A stretch of DNA of 64,000 nucleotides from Monarcha castaneiventris obscurior (taxonomy: Eukaryota; Chordata; Aves; Passeriformes; Monarchidae). Location of the stretch: contig JAMPIT010000566.1 in NCBI GenBank assembly GCA_026261815.1, positions 31,087,001 through 31,151,000 of the forward strand, read 5' to 3'. Shown here one piece after another: positions 39,416-51,860 of the stretch. The notes under the pieces are model-generated. The model had not been told where the DNA came from. It searched no databases and saw only the letters and a program-made list of their open reading frames with translations. Within the stretch, counting starts at the first letter, position 1. Every line of letters starts with the position of its first letter. The position numbers and the translations under genes are program-made.

Positions 39416-40577
39416 TGTTCCTTTGTCGTATTTAATGTGCAGGATTGCATGTTTTACAGTATTTTGATGTTGCACAAAGGATTGTTAGAAAATACAAAAA
39501 AGAAAGTTATTTTCATTGGGCAAGGATTTTAAACCTATGAGTTTATATTATAAAGCCTGAGAAGTATTTGAAATTTTAAAGAGAAGTACATGTGATGAAA
39601 GGCATCTAATCAAAAGTTGAGGGATTTCAAAGAAACCTTCTTAAATAGTGTGGGACTGTGGAAAATGATGGTATAAAAGCATTTAAAAAAGGAGTAAATT
39701 TCAGAGGCATTCAGAGAAAAATGTTGGTTAGAACCTCAAGTAAAGGACCTCAAGTAAAGCACTAATTTATTAAAACTTTAAATATGCATACCAAATCAGT
39801 TGCTAATGGAACGTTTATCTGACTTGGGGTCTTGTGAGATACGAAATGTTAGGTTCAAGTTTTGCTGTCTTCTGAAACATGGCAAATCTCTAAGGATGGG
39901 ACACCAGTCAGTTGTGGTAAAAAGGCAGAGCAGAAGGCTGCTGGCATTTTGGAATGCAAATGTATTAACCAAATAATGTTCCCATCTTGGGAATATGCTT
40001 GCTTTCTTTTGGAGGTCCCAAGAATTGTGCTTAACCAAGAATGTCAAGCAAAGAACAAGCATTCTTTGTTACTGTTAAAAGTATTTGGAAACTTTATTTT
40101 TTAGTCCTCCTTCCTAGTTGCTTGCCTAGGTTCATCATCTTGATGAACATCTTCATCATCACTCTAGATTCATCATCTTGATTACCTATCTGCTCCTCTT
40201 GCACTCTGTGAGTAAATACAAGCAATATAGTTAACTGCAGTGCTTCCAGGTAGTGAGTTATTTTTCTGTTTTTGGTCCTTGCCTTTTTTTATTTCCAATG
40301 CTACCATCTAGCCTGTGTTTATAAATCTGCTCCTCTTGCCCATCCTCCTATGCTGTAGATTGGGCTCTTTTCTTCTTCTGACTGCCACTCACGCCATTCG
40401 CATCTTGTTCATTATTGGTTTACATCGGCAGAGGAAGGACAAGGGGCATTCTATAACAGTGATAAATTAAAATATTATTTATGCTTAGTAAAAGCAAACA
40501 TCCTGGGAACAGGGAGTTGTATCAAAATGATTGTTTTATAGATTTTTTTAGCATCACTCTGATTTATGCCTTCATCC
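39416..40577. other. Unassigned non-coding DNA with small direct repeats
   Basis: No gene recognised. Two small repeats are visible: a 14-bp near-tandem pair CCTCAAGTAAAGG/CCTCAAGTAAAGC around 39734-39760, and the 14-mer TTCATCATCTTGAT at both 40131 and 40169. These look like local slippage products. Confidence 0.6.
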
Positions 40578-41679
40578 TCAGCAGTACTCTGGCATACTCC
40601 TGGGAAAGCTGGCAGCCCATGGCTTGGACAGGTGCACTTTTTGTTGGGTTAAGAACTGGCTGGACGACCAGCCCCAGAGAGTGGTGGTGAATGGTGCTGC
40701 ATCCAGTTGGCATCCGGTCACTTGTGGTACCCCCCAAGGATCAGTGTTGGGCCCATTCCTGCTTAGTGTCTTTCCTGATGATCTGGGTGAGAGGATTGAG
40801 TCTAGCATAGTAAATTCACGGACAATACCAAGTTGGGTCAGTGTCGATCTGCTGGAGGGTAGGATGACTCTGCAGAGAGGGATCTGAACAAGCTGGATAG
40901 ATAGGCCAAGACCAATGGTATGAGGTGCAACAAGACCAAGTTCTGGGTCCCACCCTTTGGCCACAGCAGCCCCCTGCAGTGCTGCAGGCTGGATCAGAGT
41001 GGCTGGAAACTGGCCCAGCAGAGAAGGACCTGAGGGTGCTGATCAACAGCAGCTGAACGTGAGCCAGGGTGTGCCCAGGTGGCCAAGAAGGCCAATTCCA
41101 TCCTGACTTGGATCAGAAGTAGTGGCCAGCACGACTAGGGAAGTGATTCTTCCCTTGCACCACACTCCAAGTCCTATGTCCAGTTCTGGGCCCCTCAGTT
41201 CAGGGAGGACACTGAAGTGCTGGAGCGAGTCCAGAGAAAGGCAGTGAAGCTGGGGAAGGGTCTGGAGCCCAGGTCCTATGAGGAGTGGCTGAGGGACCTG
41301 GGGGTGTTTAGCCTAGAGAACAGGAGGCTCAGGGGACACCTTATCACTCTCTACAACTGCCTGAAAGGAGGTTGTACCCAGGTGGGCATTGGCCTCTTCT
41401 CCCAGGCAACCAGCGACAGGACAAGAGGACATCATCTTAAGCTGCACCAGGGGAGGTTTAGGTTGAAGGAGGTTTGTGAAGAATTTCTCCACAGAAAGAG
41501 TGATTAGATGCTGGAATGGACTGCCTGGTGGTGGAGTCACCGTCCCTGGAGGTGTTTAAGGAAAGACTGGACATGGCACTCAGTGCCATGGTCTGGTTGA
41601 CAGGGTGGTGTTGGCTCATAGGTCAGACTTGATGATCTCAGAGGTCTTTTCCAACCTCATTGATTCTATGATTCTGTGA
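40578..41679 (+). mobile_element. CR1 LINE, 5'-truncated, with end of reverse transcriptase
   Basis: A plus-strand CR1 of 1.1 kb whose 3' end is intact: ATTCTATG at 41663-41670 is followed by ATTCTGTG at 41671-41678 and an A-run. The frame beginning near 40624 encodes the reverse transcriptase palm, with WVKNWLDDQPQRVVVNGAAS and then the TPQGSVLGP motif. Next a frameshift intervenes. In the shifted frame, the active-site motif, normally FADD, reads FTDN at 40815-40826, so catalysis is lost twice over. The frame 41217-41507 restores a typical CR1 C-terminal ORF2 segment ([11 protein letters not shown] ... [12 protein letters not shown]). The start falls inside ORF2, as is usual for LINE copies truncated during insertion. 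This is the best preserved plus-strand CR1 in the window, but not active. Confidence 0.97.
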
Positions 41680-43040
41680 AAAAAAAATGTAAGAGCAGAA
41701 GAAATCTTATGAGATTTGCAGCTCTCCGTCTTGCGTAGTATACTCTTCCTCAGTATTTGTGAGAAATTAAACTGCTAAATATTTTCAATTAAGTGTTTGT
41801 GTGTAAATACTTGATCATATGTGGTAACAGGCTTTGGTCTAAAACATTCCAATGGTTTGGGAACTGCCAAGCTTCAAGTGAGCAATCAGGGCTCTGCAAA
41901 AGATGGGAGGAATGGTAATTAGAAAATAAAATGAAGATTATATTTTAATAATAGCAGGCTACTATAGTTTTGTTTGGTGAACTACTTGCAGCATGGTTGG
42001 CCCTGCTTAATGAAAGACAAAAATAAGAATAAAAGACCAGTTGAGGTGAGAATGCCTGTATTACCTTGTGCAGGGGTTTGTAAGAGGAGACTGAAACTGG
42101 GGTGAGTTATAATAGGAGTATATTTGCTCTGTGTTTAAGACTGTACCATAACTTCCTCAGGTTATTGGAATGATTTACATCTGCTATGAAATATTTTAAT
42201 TCTAGCTATGTTTTCCACAAAGTGAGTGTTCACTTCATAAAGTATAGGGTGAGGCATCAAGAGATCTGAATTCATATTAAGTACCAATTTCCTTTGTGAT
42301 TGCTGAGATGCTCAATCATTTGAGTGTTTTCTCTTTCTATAAAAGAGAAAATACCTGAAGATGCTTGATTGTTTCATAGTAAAACGAAAAACTGTTGGAA
42401 AGAAAAAAATTCGCGTCTTAATGGGAACATTTTGAACATATTGGTAACATACTGCAGAAAACCTTGGCAGTTTTCTTAGTGTCAGCTAGTTATTATCTTT
42501 CTTGTGTGCACTTTCAGCAAAAAGATCCACGTTTTAACAGTGAAGAATCATCCTTTTTCTTTCCTTGACTTGCTTTGTTAAGCAGAACTCTTGGGACCTC
42601 CAAAAGAAAGCAAGTATGTTCATGTGATGAGAACAGCATTTCTCAAGGATAATACATTTACATGATCCTTCTGCAAATACCCAATGTTTATTTTACGGTC
42701 TTTTATATCTTAGAAAAATACATTACATTTTCATGTATTTAAAAATAATAAAAATGTTTCGTTTATATTACATACTTATACATCTATGCTGATACTATTC
42801 ATGAAGACACCAGTGGAGAGTTAAAGCAGTGTTGTGACCACCTAGTCAGTGGTGCTTCTTTTTCTGCCAGAGATCAGTCCCACTTCTCAGACTTTGAACC
42901 TGCCTGGAAGTCAGTCTGTAGCTCCCTGGAAGTTTTATATGCCAGTTCAGGGTGAAAAGGGTTTGAGACCCTTTCTTTTGAAGTCTGCTTTGTTTCTTGT
43001 TCAACACTGGAGTCTTACTGATTGCTTGGCAAGGATTTAT

Positions 43041-43056
43041 CCCCCCCCCCCCCCCC
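43041..43056. repeat. Poly-C tract of 16
   Basis: Sixteen consecutive C, followed within 30 bases by T-runs and a G/T-rich stretch. Length should be treated as uncertain because homopolymers are easily mis-sized. Confidence 0.9.
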
Positions 43057-45613
43057 AATGGAGGGTTTTTTTTGGTTGGCTTGGGTTATTTTGGGGTTTT
43101 TTTTCTAAGTTATGGGACAGCTGCAGTGTGTAATTTCCCTATGCTCCAACGAAACCAGAAACCTGAAAAAATATTAGTGTAACTTCTTATTTTCTCATCT
43201 TTGCAGAGGAAGAAGCAAATAGCGTTCACCTGCTCTAGAAAGAGAGGTTCAACCTTTCTTCCTCTTCTTCCTATATAGCTGCAAGTAACAGTAACTAAGA
43301 CAGGGAGCTTTTTCTTTAGCTTCTACAAAGAAGATCTAGGAAGGGAGGAGCAATATCAAAGTGAGGTCCTTACTAGAAATTATGAATTTAAATTTCAATA
43401 TAATTTTTTACGTTGAAGGAACTAAGAGGCACCAGCTCTGTTACTAATGACAAAATGTTCTTTGAGTTCTGAATGCTGTTATGAAACTTAAGAAAAGATC
43501 ATAAGCTTTTGGGACCAGGGCTAAACCAACTTGCTGGGAGCCTGGTACAGCTGGTGCTGTATCCTTTGTTCTTTAAGCCTATTTGGTTACAAAAGCACTG
43601 AGGGCCTCCAAAGAGTGTGATGTAATGGGATGATGTTGCCTTGCTTGACTCCGTCACTAGATTTGTTTCCCGCAAGTTTTTGCAATTTTCTGTATTTTGT
43701 GGCAAGCCTGTCTCCAAGCTGTGCTGGGTCCTTTTAAAATAATTAGGTTTTGAAGTTAAAGTGTGTGTATGAGCGTAGGAAAGACCTAAGAATAAGGTAA
43801 TGCTTTCTGTCTTGTCAGGGATCGATCTTTACCTTTGTTGTCCAAAGGTATTTGAAACTCCATCCAGATTCATTTCTGTTTCATTGCTCTTACTCAAAAC
43901 TGGTCTCCCAAATAAGGAAGTCAGTGAAGAGAATGGCTGTCTAGTCTGTGTTTAACTTTATAAATGCAGACTGTGGTGCCTATATTACACCATTACTATA
44001 TATTAGTATCTGCCGCAATTCTTACTGAGGAAAGCTGAAATAGCTATCCTTCCTTTGTTTTCCAAATGCAGACTTTTTGTTGGTAGTTCCTTTTTTTGTT
44101 AGTGACAAACTTCATCATCAGAATTCAATGTTATTATTTTTGCTTCTCCCAATAAAAAGTAGTATTAATAGATAATGTAATGATTGGTATGACCAATCTT
44201 TCCTTGCATATAAAAATATAAACTTCATACAACATTGTACCATCACTTGCTAGAAGCTCAGGAAGTGGGACTCTTGCAAAGGACTATGTCTGTCCCAGGA
44301 TCTCCTGTAGCTGGTCAGCTGGTAAGGAGCTGACTTCCCAAGGACACATGTTGTATCCCTTGCAGCAGTTCTTCCATGCTTCCTGATGTAGGAATCCCCA
44401 TTTGCATCTATATTTGCCACCTGCACTGTAGGTTTGGGGCAGCTTTCAGAAGCTCATGATCACCTCTAAGATGGTGTTTATATGGTGGTTATTCACCATA
44501 ACTTGCATTTCAAAAAGTGAATATGTGTAGTAAAACTTGGAACTCACCAGTTTATGTCTCCATACTAAGGAAGCTGAAAACACATCTAAAATGTTTGTCT
44601 TAATTTGGATTGTGCAGGAAAATCATATTGCTTGGCTGTTAATTATACAGCACACTAATGCAACAGAATTAAACCTGAGCAAAATAGTGGAATCAGATAT
44701 ATTAAGAGAAAAATGACTTTCAAGGGCTCTGCAATGCAGATGATAGTTGTTCTTGAAACATGAGTACAGAGGCTGTTGTGGTGATAATTGTCTGTTATCT
44801 ACCTTACTATCCAGTCACCTGTTATCAATGGTTTGGGGTTCTTTTTCCCTAGGAGTTTACATTTGTTGCTTCTCTTCACACTTTTATTAACTTTTATGCG
44901 TGATTTTTTAAGGCATTTAGCAGCTTCAGCAAGCCATAGTGTGATTTGAAGAGATTTTTTGAGATGCCTAGGTTGTTAATCTGAATTTAATACAACATGA
45001 AAGAGAGTAACCATAGGAGTTGTAAGTAGTCAAGAGAGATTAGGTTAAAAAAGAGACTGCATTTTTTTGCCTACATGTAAAAAGTGTTTTCTGGGAAGCA
45101 TTTTGTGAGGTTATTCAGGTAATTATTTTTAAGATAGTCAGTTAGAAGAGAACCAAATCTTTCCGAACAGTTTTTTTTTTTGCTTATGTAAGCAAGTTCA
45201 ACCTTTACCTAATACATATTTTTTTATGCTTTTGAAAGCTATCTGTTGAAAAATGCAAGGATAAAATAAAAAATCCGAAGAAAACTGCTCTGCAGAAGCA
45301 TTACTGTCACTTCATATGAAAGACCAAAACCACTGAAATGTATCAAGTTTGAAGTAATACCAAATCATATATGATGCTGATGAAAGTCAGCTACTACTAT
45401 GGTAAATTCCACCAATGCACAGGAGAATCTGACCAGTAACTCTAGAATTGAGAATCCTTTTTCTTTCATGCAGACTCTTTTTCCTGGGGGGACAAGAATA
45501 GAGAAGAAAAAAAGCCTGGGGACTGCGAAGTCCATACAAAGCAAATGACTTTTTTTTCTTTCTAAAAGCATCATTCAGACAGTGGGAGTAAGAGGTATAT
45601 AAAACCTTTGTAC

Positions 45614-45824
45614 CTGGCAGCCATTTGATGAACAGGCTGTCATTATTCCTGTTAAACTCTTGCAAGTCTTCTGCTGGAATCTGAATGTGTAATTTTGAGC
45701 CTTTGGCGGGAGAAGATGGCAGTTCCCCTTTTGCTTCCAAATTCAAACAATGACTGTGGGCATTCAGGAAGTTTTGCTGTATTACATAAGGGCTTTTGTT
45801 AGGCCTCCCATACAGACTCCCCAT
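45614..45824 (-). other. Weak candidate coding exon on the minus strand
   Basis: On the minus strand an ATG at 45824-45822 has a favourable context (A at -3, G at +4). It opens a frame of 145 codons to 45387. After 70 codons the sequence CCAG is followed by GTACAA, a possible splice donor at 45614/45613. The predicted first part (MGSLYGRPNK ... IPAEDLQEFNRNND) has balanced, protein-like composition, while the part after the possible donor becomes Lys-rich and low in complexity. A stop codon lies four codons upstream of the ATG, so it could only be a first coding exon. I recognise no protein family. Frames of this length are expected several times by chance in 64 kb, so the call rests only on composition and the two weak sites. 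Confidence 0.12.
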
Positions 45825-45892
45825 CGTTTCAAATTAGTTGAAAATACACTGGCATTGCCTATTCCAAACAAAGTCAAACCAGGGAAAAAACC

Positions 45893-45966
45893 CAACAAGA
45901 ACAACCAAACAAAACAAAAAAAAAAAACCCCTAAAAACACCAACAAAAACCAAACAAAAAAATCAC
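45893..45966. repeat. A/C-rich low-complexity tract
   Basis: An imperfect tract of AAC, AAAC and A-run units, almost free of G and T. It has no clear single unit. Confidence 0.8.
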
Positions 45967-48626
45967 TCAGAAACTGGAACAAACATTCATAACTTTAGGT
46001 GGTGAGACATGAACTGCATGTTTTTTCTTCTTGTGTTGGTGTTTTTTGCATTCCTGTGTAGAGACATGTTTAAAAAATACCATCCGCCTGTGTGCACCAA
46101 TCAAGTTTGAATGTTTTCCTCCTTGCATAGCAGCAACTCTTGATGTAGACAAGACTGAAGATGCCTGTTGTTTAAGGACGACTTTTTTAGTGTTTTGGTG
46201 TGGGGACTTTTTGTTTTTTGTTTTCTCTTTGAGGCAGGCATGTCCTACATTGGGTGATACTCCCGTATTCTTTTTTTCTTTACGCTTCTGTGCATCTGTG
46301 CATCTCTGGTATTTTTTTCTGTACTGCGTATTCTGAACCCAAGAAATTGAGCATCATCAGTGGAAAACTCTGACACGTACAAAATTTGAACTTGCATTGC
46401 AGGTGCAACAGGCAGATTGTTTCCATGTGGGGTATATACAGTGATTTCTGTACCATAAATAATTATGAGTAAGATACAAATTTGGAGGCCACCTTATCTT
46501 TCAGTGTGCTGCCTGCTGGGAAATACTTCCCCACATCCTATACACAATTGATTGTGTAGTGACTCCTCACTGTTTAAGGTCACAAAAAGAGATTCTCTAA
46601 CTTAGAAATTTAGGGTTATAAACAAACAGCGGTTTAAATACCTGCACCCTTAGGATGTATCTCTTTGATCCAATTTTTCTAAAAAGCAGTCTTGTGTGAC
46701 TGAAAATGTTCTCCTTTCTGGAGTTCAGTCAGTGGTTCTGTAGGTTTTCCCAACTGTTTTCAGTAGCTGCTCTCTACATGCAGCCTGGCTTTGTGGACCA
46801 AGACAGAAGTTATATGATATTTGATGGTGGGATTGTATGCTGAAGGTTTGCCTCTTTCTTATCAGTGGGAGTGTGCCCAACTGGCTTAACTCCTCCCTCA
46901 AGCCTTAAAATTTGAAATTCGGTTTAACAGTGACAAAGTTGCATTGATGTTGATATTTGTCTCTGTGTCAGCACTGAGTTCCCTGTTGTATTCCAATGTG
47001 ATAAGAGAGACATTTTTTAATCTTTTCTTTAGACATCATGTGTGATTGTTCATTTGTAGCTCTTTCTCATGGTGTGGTTGCAGTAATCTAAAAAAGTTTT
47101 AAGAATCCTTCCTTTTTCCCCATCTACTCTGAATATTGCTGCAGGATATTGAATTCTGTTCCTGTTACCTTAGTAAATATATTTTGGAGAGGTTTTGATC
47201 AATCACAGCTTTCTGCTTGATCTCCAGCTGCTCACTGTTTTGCAGATCTCTCACTTCTGCCCTTGTTTATTTTGAAAACTAGAAATAAAGACCACTGAAA
47301 TTCCATTAGCAGTGTCCTATTTTGCTCTCCATTTCCCTCTTGATGTGTTTACTTCAGCTGAGGATGACTGGAAAAGGTAGTTTTGTAACATTTAACTCTT
47401 GCATTACTATTGCCCATCATGCAACTCTTTTCCAATGCACGTGCTCCCCTCTTGCCGTGCTGCCGGGCAGTGCTGGGCTGCAGCCTTACGGGAGCCATGT
47501 CCTCTTTGTGCCTGCAGGATGTGTCATTCTCTTCCTTTTTTTTTGTTCTTTTTTTTTTCCCTTCTGGGTAATACTTAGAGCTCTATTTTATTTCCAGACT
47601 GATGTTCAGAAAAGCATGCATAATTGAACGGTGCAGTCTAAAAGGTTAGAAGTGCAAAAGTTATTTTTAAGCATCTGTTTTCTGGTTCAGACTTAATGAT
47701 ATCTGAAGCATGTTTTTCAGGACAACTCTGTTAGGATGGTTTGTTGTGTGGAAAGGCTGATCATAAGCTATTGAAAGTGATGATCCCTTTCACATAAGGT
47801 TTTCTGTTCAGCAGTGTGGTGAATTATGTAAAAGTTTATATAACACTGTATTAAAAAATTGCTAGTTTGTTATTTTTTTAGTTTTCTTCCCCCCTTAAGA
47901 TTTAAGGAAGGGTTCTTCCTTGACTGGATGAGAGACCTCAGGCTACCGTTGTTTGGAGACCACTGTTTGATGGGTACTGTAGACATTAAAAAGAGAGATG
48001 CTCCCTTGTTTTAAAACAAAACCAAACCAAAACCCCTACAAACTGGTCGGAGATTTATTGTCAGACATAAGAAATATGTCTGACTTACTCAGTTTATTTA
48101 TTGCTGCAAAATAAAAATACATGTGAATTTCAGTTTTGCAAATTTCCATTTTCCTAATTACTTTCTAGACTTTTGTTGAAGCTTCTCTAGTTTTTGTTTC
48201 CCAAGGTAAAAGTGCAGAAAAAAAAGTAGTTCGTGAAGGTCGTAAACCCTCATGTTTCAGGATGAAAGACAAGCTATACATTTTAAAAATAAAAAATTAG
48301 GTGTATATAGAAAAAAAAGACACCTTTTGCTAATGTATTTAATTGTATTTATTCTGTTCTTTATATGTCATATTTTGTTTTTATTGTAAAATGCCTGAGA
48401 ATTTTTAATGCTTTGTCCAGGGGAATAGTAGGACATCTATAACAGAGTGTGCATTTTAAGAAGAATCTCTTTTTATTAAAGGTTACAGATCCGTGATTTA
48501 ATGAATTTCATGGTATACTTCCATAGCAGAGTTTACATTAAAACTGTCTGCTGGTGGTTTTCTCCAATTTTAAACCCCATTTACTGAATAGTACAAGAAT
48601 TTTGTGACTGCGACAAAATTTCCACC

Positions 48627-48673
48627 AAAAAAAAAAAAAAAAAAAGAGAAAAAAGAAAAAGAAAAGAAGAAAG
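48627..48673. repeat. Poly-A and A/G-rich tract
   Basis: Nineteen A from 48627 to 48645 followed by GA-interrupted A-runs. No AATAAA lies just upstream and no gene-like sequence precedes it, so there is no sign that it is the tail of a processed pseudogene. Confidence 0.85.
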
Positions 48674-48923
48674 ACTGTATCTATTTATAAGGAATACATC
48701 TTGAGAAATTATGATTTTTATTTTTGGACATGACTTTTGTTTCCAAGATTCAAGGAGAATCTTGCCTTTGCTGAATAGGATAAGTACGTAAAATATGTGT
48801 CAATAACTGCAGAGTTTAAGACTATATTTTTCCCTATGAGTAAACTTTTTTCAGTTTTTGCAGATAAAAGCTCAGAAGAACCAACAAAGGAATAGTATGA
48901 ATAGCATATAAGGGCAATATGTA

Positions 48924-49030
48924 ATAGATTCATGGGATCATTAGGGTTGGGATGAGTCTCTAAGATCACTGAGTCTAACAATTTCCCTGAGTGCCACATC
49001 CACACATCTTTTGAACGCTTCCAGGCATAC
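48924..49030 (-). mobile_element. CR1 LINE extreme 3' end, worn
   Basis: A minus-strand CR1 3'-UTR remnant of about 107 bp: ATAGATTCATGGGATCATTA, GGGTTGGGATGAGTCTC, AGATCACTGAGTCTAAC, then TTTTGAACGCTTCCAGGC. Divergence is higher than in most other copies, and similarity fades after 49030. Confidence 0.85.
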
Positions 49031-50612
49031 TCTGATTTCTTATCAAATTGTATAAAGCTTTTGCCCCTTACTAAAGATTTTCATGGAGAGGAACACGCAT
49101 ACGTGTTGAGGGATATATGTTATAAAAGAGCATTCAGGAATATTATCATATAAAATAAAAATTGAATTTGTCTAGACTTTTCTACAGATAAACAGAATGC
49201 CCAATCATTTTTTCCTCTAAATGAAAGTTTTATGTAAATTGTAAGTGTAAGTGCCTCTTGCTGACAGTTGAGAACTTTTTATAGTTTGAGCTTTGCCTTA
49301 GATTGACAGGAGACAGCCCTAGGTTTTGTACTGACCTCAGAGCTTTGCTCACATGAACATTTGGAGAAAGCCAATCTGGTGTAGGGTGAGTGGTTCGTTG
49401 CTGTTACTCTGTTTAGCCTTAGCAGGGTGCAGGTAAGGTGATGTTTTCTCATGCTTTGCACAGACTATCTTGGCAGTGTCTCTCTGTCTGTCCCTCTGCC
49501 ACCCTGGGGCTCACACAGCCATTGTGCCATCAGTGTGGAGGAGGAGGAGGAGCATACAAGTGGTGGATGTAGTGAGCCATGAGCTGGCCTGTGTGGTCCC
49601 TTTTTTGGAGACTGTTGATAAGTAGTGTGGAAAGAGTCCAGCCTGGAGTTCAGGTGCCAGGCAACACCTGCATTGGGGTTTTAATATTTTTTTTTTTAAT
49701 GGTTAGGCTGCTTGGTGAAGTTTGGCAAATGAGACTCAGAAGACTGTGCTGGTTACCTGGTGAGGCATGCTGGCTGTTCTCAGATTTCTTCTGCTTCAGG
49801 GATCAAAGATAATACACATCTCCCTTGGCCAGCCTTCTTTTGTTAATACCTTTTTATTAAGACTATATTGTTTGCCATGCTAGGTGGATTTCTAATTCAG
49901 TAAATGAAGCACTTATGTAAGCTTTGTGTGCTAATGCATCATGTAGGAACAATGTGGACTGCTTTCACGGAGAAGTAGTTCTGCATTTTGTTTGTTTCTT
50001 CTAGGATGAGAATGCTGGTGAGGAATAACATGTTATTTCCTTAATTCACTTGGATGTAAATTGCTTTGGAAGAAGGAGGATAGCAACAACCTGCAATTGC
50101 TAAAGAAAAAAAGGGAAAAAATGTGAAAGAAAAATATTTTTAACAAGAATTGAGGGTTTTAATACATTTCTCTAAAAATAGCTTAGATAAAGTATGTCAT
50201 TCTGCTCTATTTCAGTCACATTGGTTTGTTTCATAGATTTGTTTTTAGTCTCAGTTCCTTCAGGCAGAGAAATTTAAGAAACATGAGATCATTGCATCTC
50301 TGAAGGTAGACTACCACGAGGCTTGCAGAGCCTTGGAAACTCGGTAACCATAACGCCTGTATCCCCCATGGGAAAACTTTTGAGTGGTTGAACTAAAATG
50401 GCCTGTGATGTGGAATGTTGTTTTTGACTCTCTTAAGAAGTTTAAATGAAGGTAGAAGGAGGTGGCAGCATGTAACAATAGTCTAAACCTTAAACCAAAG
50501 CTGAGGAAAGAACAGCCCCACTGATTTCAGCATCCTTTTTTTGGAGAAAAAAGATTTAATAAAGCTAGAGTAGCTACAAAAATTTTGTATTTACTTTTGT
50601 AAATTACAGTCT
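49031..50612. other. Unassigned non-coding DNA
   Basis: No gene or transposon recognised. A GC-richer patch around 49470-49800 contains a short GGA triplet repeat near 49539-49552 and a 77-codon open frame without recognisable motifs. Confidence 0.6.
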
Positions 50613-51860
50613 TAAAATCATAAACCAACCTGGGTTGGAAGGGACCTTGAAAAATGATCTGGTCCAAACTTTCTTGGGAACAGGAGTCTAAATGAAATTA
50701 TCTACCTTCCTCTCTAATCTCATCTTGAAAACCTCCAGTGATGGGATCTCTACCACATCCCTGGAGAGAGGCTGTTGCAGGCAATGAACATTCTCACTAT
50801 AAAAAATGTGTATCTTATGCTGAGGTGAAACCACTCTTGGTGTAGTTTGTACCCTTTCCCCTTTGTCTTCTCCATGTGGCTTCTTTGAAGAGAGAGCCTC
50901 CATCCTCTTTATAGCTACTCGTTACAAACTGGAATTCTGTTGTGAGGTCCTTCCTGAGCCTTCTTTTTTCCAGGGAGAAAAGGCTTAATTCCTTCTTTCA
51001 TCAGAGGGCATGTTCTATAATCCCTTGGTCATTTTTATGGCCTTTCTTTGGACTCTCTCTGGTCTGTCTACATCTTTCTTGAATTGCAGGGATGAGAACT
51101 GGGTGTGATACTGCAGGTGTGGTCTGAGAAATGCTGAGCTGAGTGGGATGATCACATCCCTACCTCCGCTAGTAAATCCCCCGCGGATCCAGCCCAGTAT
51201 TCAATCCCTTGCTGCAGTGACACACTGCTGACTCATGGTCAGCTTGTTGTCCACCAAGACCCCCAAGTCCCTTTGAGCACAGCTGCTCCACAGCTGTATA
51301 AATCCTATCCTGTGCTGGGCTCTTTGGTTATGTTTTCCCAAGTGCAGCACCTTGCACTTGTCTGTTAATGTCGTACTGTTCTTGATACTCCGCTCTTCCC
51401 GTCTGTCCAGCTATTTGTAGGATGGCTCTCCCTTCTGATGTGTCACGAGCAAACTCAATGAGGGTATTTTCCATCTCCTCATCCCAATGATTTATGAAGG
51501 TGTTGAAAAGTACTTATCCCTGAGGGGTCACTTGTGACAGGCTGCCAGCCTGAGTAAAAACCCATGATCACCACTCTCTGAGTCTGACCTGTAAGTGTTT
51601 CCAACCCATCTTGCAGACAGCTCATCCCATCTGTATCTTGCCAGTTTGTCCAGGAGAAGGCTATGGGAAACAGCACTGAATGCTTTGCTGAAGTCCAGGT
51701 GAACAACATCCTGTTCTTCTCCCTATGTCAACAGAAGAGATTATTTTGTTGTAGAAGCTGATCAGGTTAGTTGATGGGGTTTGCCCTCAATAAATCCATG
51801 GTAGCTTTTCCCAATCACTTGCTTTATTAGGTTCATTACATCTACTTGTTTTGTGACCAA
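50613..51860 (-). mobile_element. CR1 LINE, 1.25 kb, heavily decayed ORF2
   Basis: A minus-strand CR1. Its 3' end at 50613 reads, in plus-strand orientation, AACCTGGGTTGGAAGGGACC, followed by the GAAAACCTCCAGTGATGGGA block. Farther in, ACCAAGACCCCCAAGTCCCT and GTGCAGCACCTTGCACTTG mark the central ORF2 region downstream of the active site. The stretch 51479-51709 still resembles the reverse transcriptase palm on the minus strand, with the short motif QTQRVVIMG. Stops and indels are spread throughout, so it is long dead. Its wording differs from the copies at 9541 and 60228, pointing to another subfamily. Confidence 0.95.

Larger units (their letters stand above)
41680..48923. other. Unassigned AT-rich non-coding DNA
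   Basis: About 7.2 kb with no transposon family recognised. It includes a long C-run, an A/C-rich simple tract and a poly-A tract listed separately, and one weak minus-strand exon candidate at 45614-45824. No RNA gene was seen. Confidence 0.55.

Noticed and set aside
40131..40182. Repeated TTCATCATCTTGAT as a possible regulatory array
   Set aside because: Only two copies 38 bp apart in a CAT/CTT-rich stretch; best explained by slippage.
40247..40266. Resemblance to the start of a Y RNA (GGTAGTGAGTTAT)
   Set aside because: Only about 13 bases match; there is no complementary 3' arm and no Pol III terminator in the right place.
43185..43280. CTCATCTTTGCAG acceptor-like site followed by a short frame
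   Set aside because: All three frames close within about 25 codons, no donor lies before the stops, and the peptide is Lys/Arg-rich and unrecognised.
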